64,000 nt of DNA from Hwanghaeella sp964350445 (GTDB lineage: Bacteria; Pseudomonadota; Alphaproteobacteria; UBA8366; Aestuariispiraceae): the NCBI GenBank assembly GCA_964350445.1, contig CAYGKA010000023.1, positions 4,350 through 68,349 on the forward strand, in the 5' to 3' direction. The translations under genes were made by a program, and so were the position numbers. The notes under the pieces are model-generated. The model was not told the DNA's origin. It was given only the letters and a program-made list of their open reading frames with translations, and ran no database searches. Every line of letters starts with the position of its first letter. The stretch's first letter is position 1. Positions 63,610 to 64,000 of the stretch are shown in pieces.

Positions 63610-63758
63610 TGGAAACTCCTCAAGGAAGGAAAAAGTCTGATATTTTGTGCGGCTTTCACTACGTCGTTTGGCGCTTTGTTGCAACGCCGCACAGGGCAGG
63701 ATCGGCCTCGCGGAATGCGGTTATGATCATTCGCCTGACAAGCTGGAACGGAAAGGGC

Positions 63759-64000
63759 CTATTCCGCCGCCTGGCGCAGGGCCGGTTTGGCGACCCGATC
63801 GAAAGCTTTGAGGGTGGCGAGCAGGTCGCGCAGTTCATGGAGGGGAACCATGTTCGGGCCATCCGACGGCGCATTGTCGGGGTCCTGGTGTGTTTCCATG
63901 AAGATCGCCGACACGCCGACCGCGATGGCGGCGCGCGCCAGAACCGGCACGAATTCGCGTTGCCCGCCCGCCGCCGTCGCCTGCCCGCCCGGCTGCTGCC
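63759..64000 (-). CDS. kdsA: 3-deoxy-8-phosphooctulonate synthase (KdsA), C-terminal part (5' end outside window)
   Basis: The frame is open to the window end and encodes about 80 residues matching the KdsA C-terminus: GGQREFVPVLARAAIAVGVS, then FMETHQDPDNAPSDGPNMVP and LRDLLATLKAFDRV. KdsA condenses phosphoenolpyruvate and arabinose-5-phosphate for the Kdo of lipopolysaccharide, which supports a Gram-negative outer membrane with LPS. kdsA next to eno is common in Proteobacteria. Confidence 0.93.
   Translation of the reverse strand, partial: QQPGGQATAAGGQREFVPVLARAAIAVGVSAIFMETHQDPDNAPSDGPNMVPLHELRDLLATLKAFDRVAKPALRQAAE

Noticed and set aside
1..64000. Search for CRISPR arrays, insertion sequences or prophage genes
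   Set aside because: I saw no regularly spaced direct repeats, transposase or integrase motifs, or phage structural proteins. The only tandem repeat is the short 12-bp array at 16897.

Overview
The window reads as chromosomal DNA of an alphaproteobacterium, most likely Rhodospirillales in the broad sense. The evidence is the fused ispDF gene, the dusB-ntrB-ntrC-ntrY-ntrX-trkA-D-aminotransferase-HAD-hfq-hflX order, the pdhA-pdhB-pdhC-lpd-lipA-coq10 cluster with a lipoylated E1 beta subunit, and a groESL operon under a CIRCE operator. Base composition is fairly GC-rich throughout except around 26.3-27.5 kb. I cannot name a genus from sequence alone.

Left part (1-13 kb), accessory: the 3' end of a large RTX-like secreted protein is followed by a complete dedicated type I secretion system (ABC exporter, HlyD-type adaptor, TolC-type channel). 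Next come a class I methyltransferase and a TetR regulator on the other strand, a truncated homocysteine S-methyltransferase pseudogene, a GNAT acetyltransferase, a PAS histidine kinase, an AhpD-like enzyme, a hotdog thioesterase, a second TetR regulator and an intact homocysteine S-methyltransferase. A tRNA-Ser(UGA) gene lies at 13.4 kb.

Middle (13.5-33.8 kb): a PAS plus degenerate-EAL protein, then cell-wall genes (MltB-type transglycosylase, RlpA-SPOR lipoprotein, D-Ala-D-Ala carboxypeptidase) leading into a tight tmk-holB-metG-tatD-MBL hydrolase run. After that come a chemoreceptor, an AT-rich orphan with a probable transglutaminase-like Cys-His-Asp core, a YbaN/DUF454 membrane protein, mazG, a class III nucleotide cyclase, a beta-hydroxyacid dehydrogenase, an inositol-monophosphatase-family enzyme and an MFS transporter with a histidine-rich tail.

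Right part (33.8-64 kb), almost entirely housekeeping and mostly on the minus strand: groESL with promoter and CIRCE, hflX-hfq, HAD phosphatase, D-amino-acid transaminase, trkA, the two nitrogen two-component pairs NtrYX and NtrBC, dusB, a CcsA-like membrane protein, ispDF-pgpA-cinA on the plus strand, an XRE regulator, coq10/ratA-like, lipA, the pyruvate dehydrogenase complex (lpd, pdhC, pdhB, pdhA), ftsB, an orphan membrane histidine kinase, enolase and the 3' end of kdsA.

I found no CRISPR array, prophage, insertion sequence or recognisable riboswitch. The less ordinary items are the type I exporter whose nucleotide-binding domain lacks the consensus signature and H-loop histidine, the AT-rich transglutaminase-like orphan, the degenerate EAL protein, the His-tailed MFS carrier, NtrX without GAFTGA, and a 12-bp tandem repeat in an intergenic gap.
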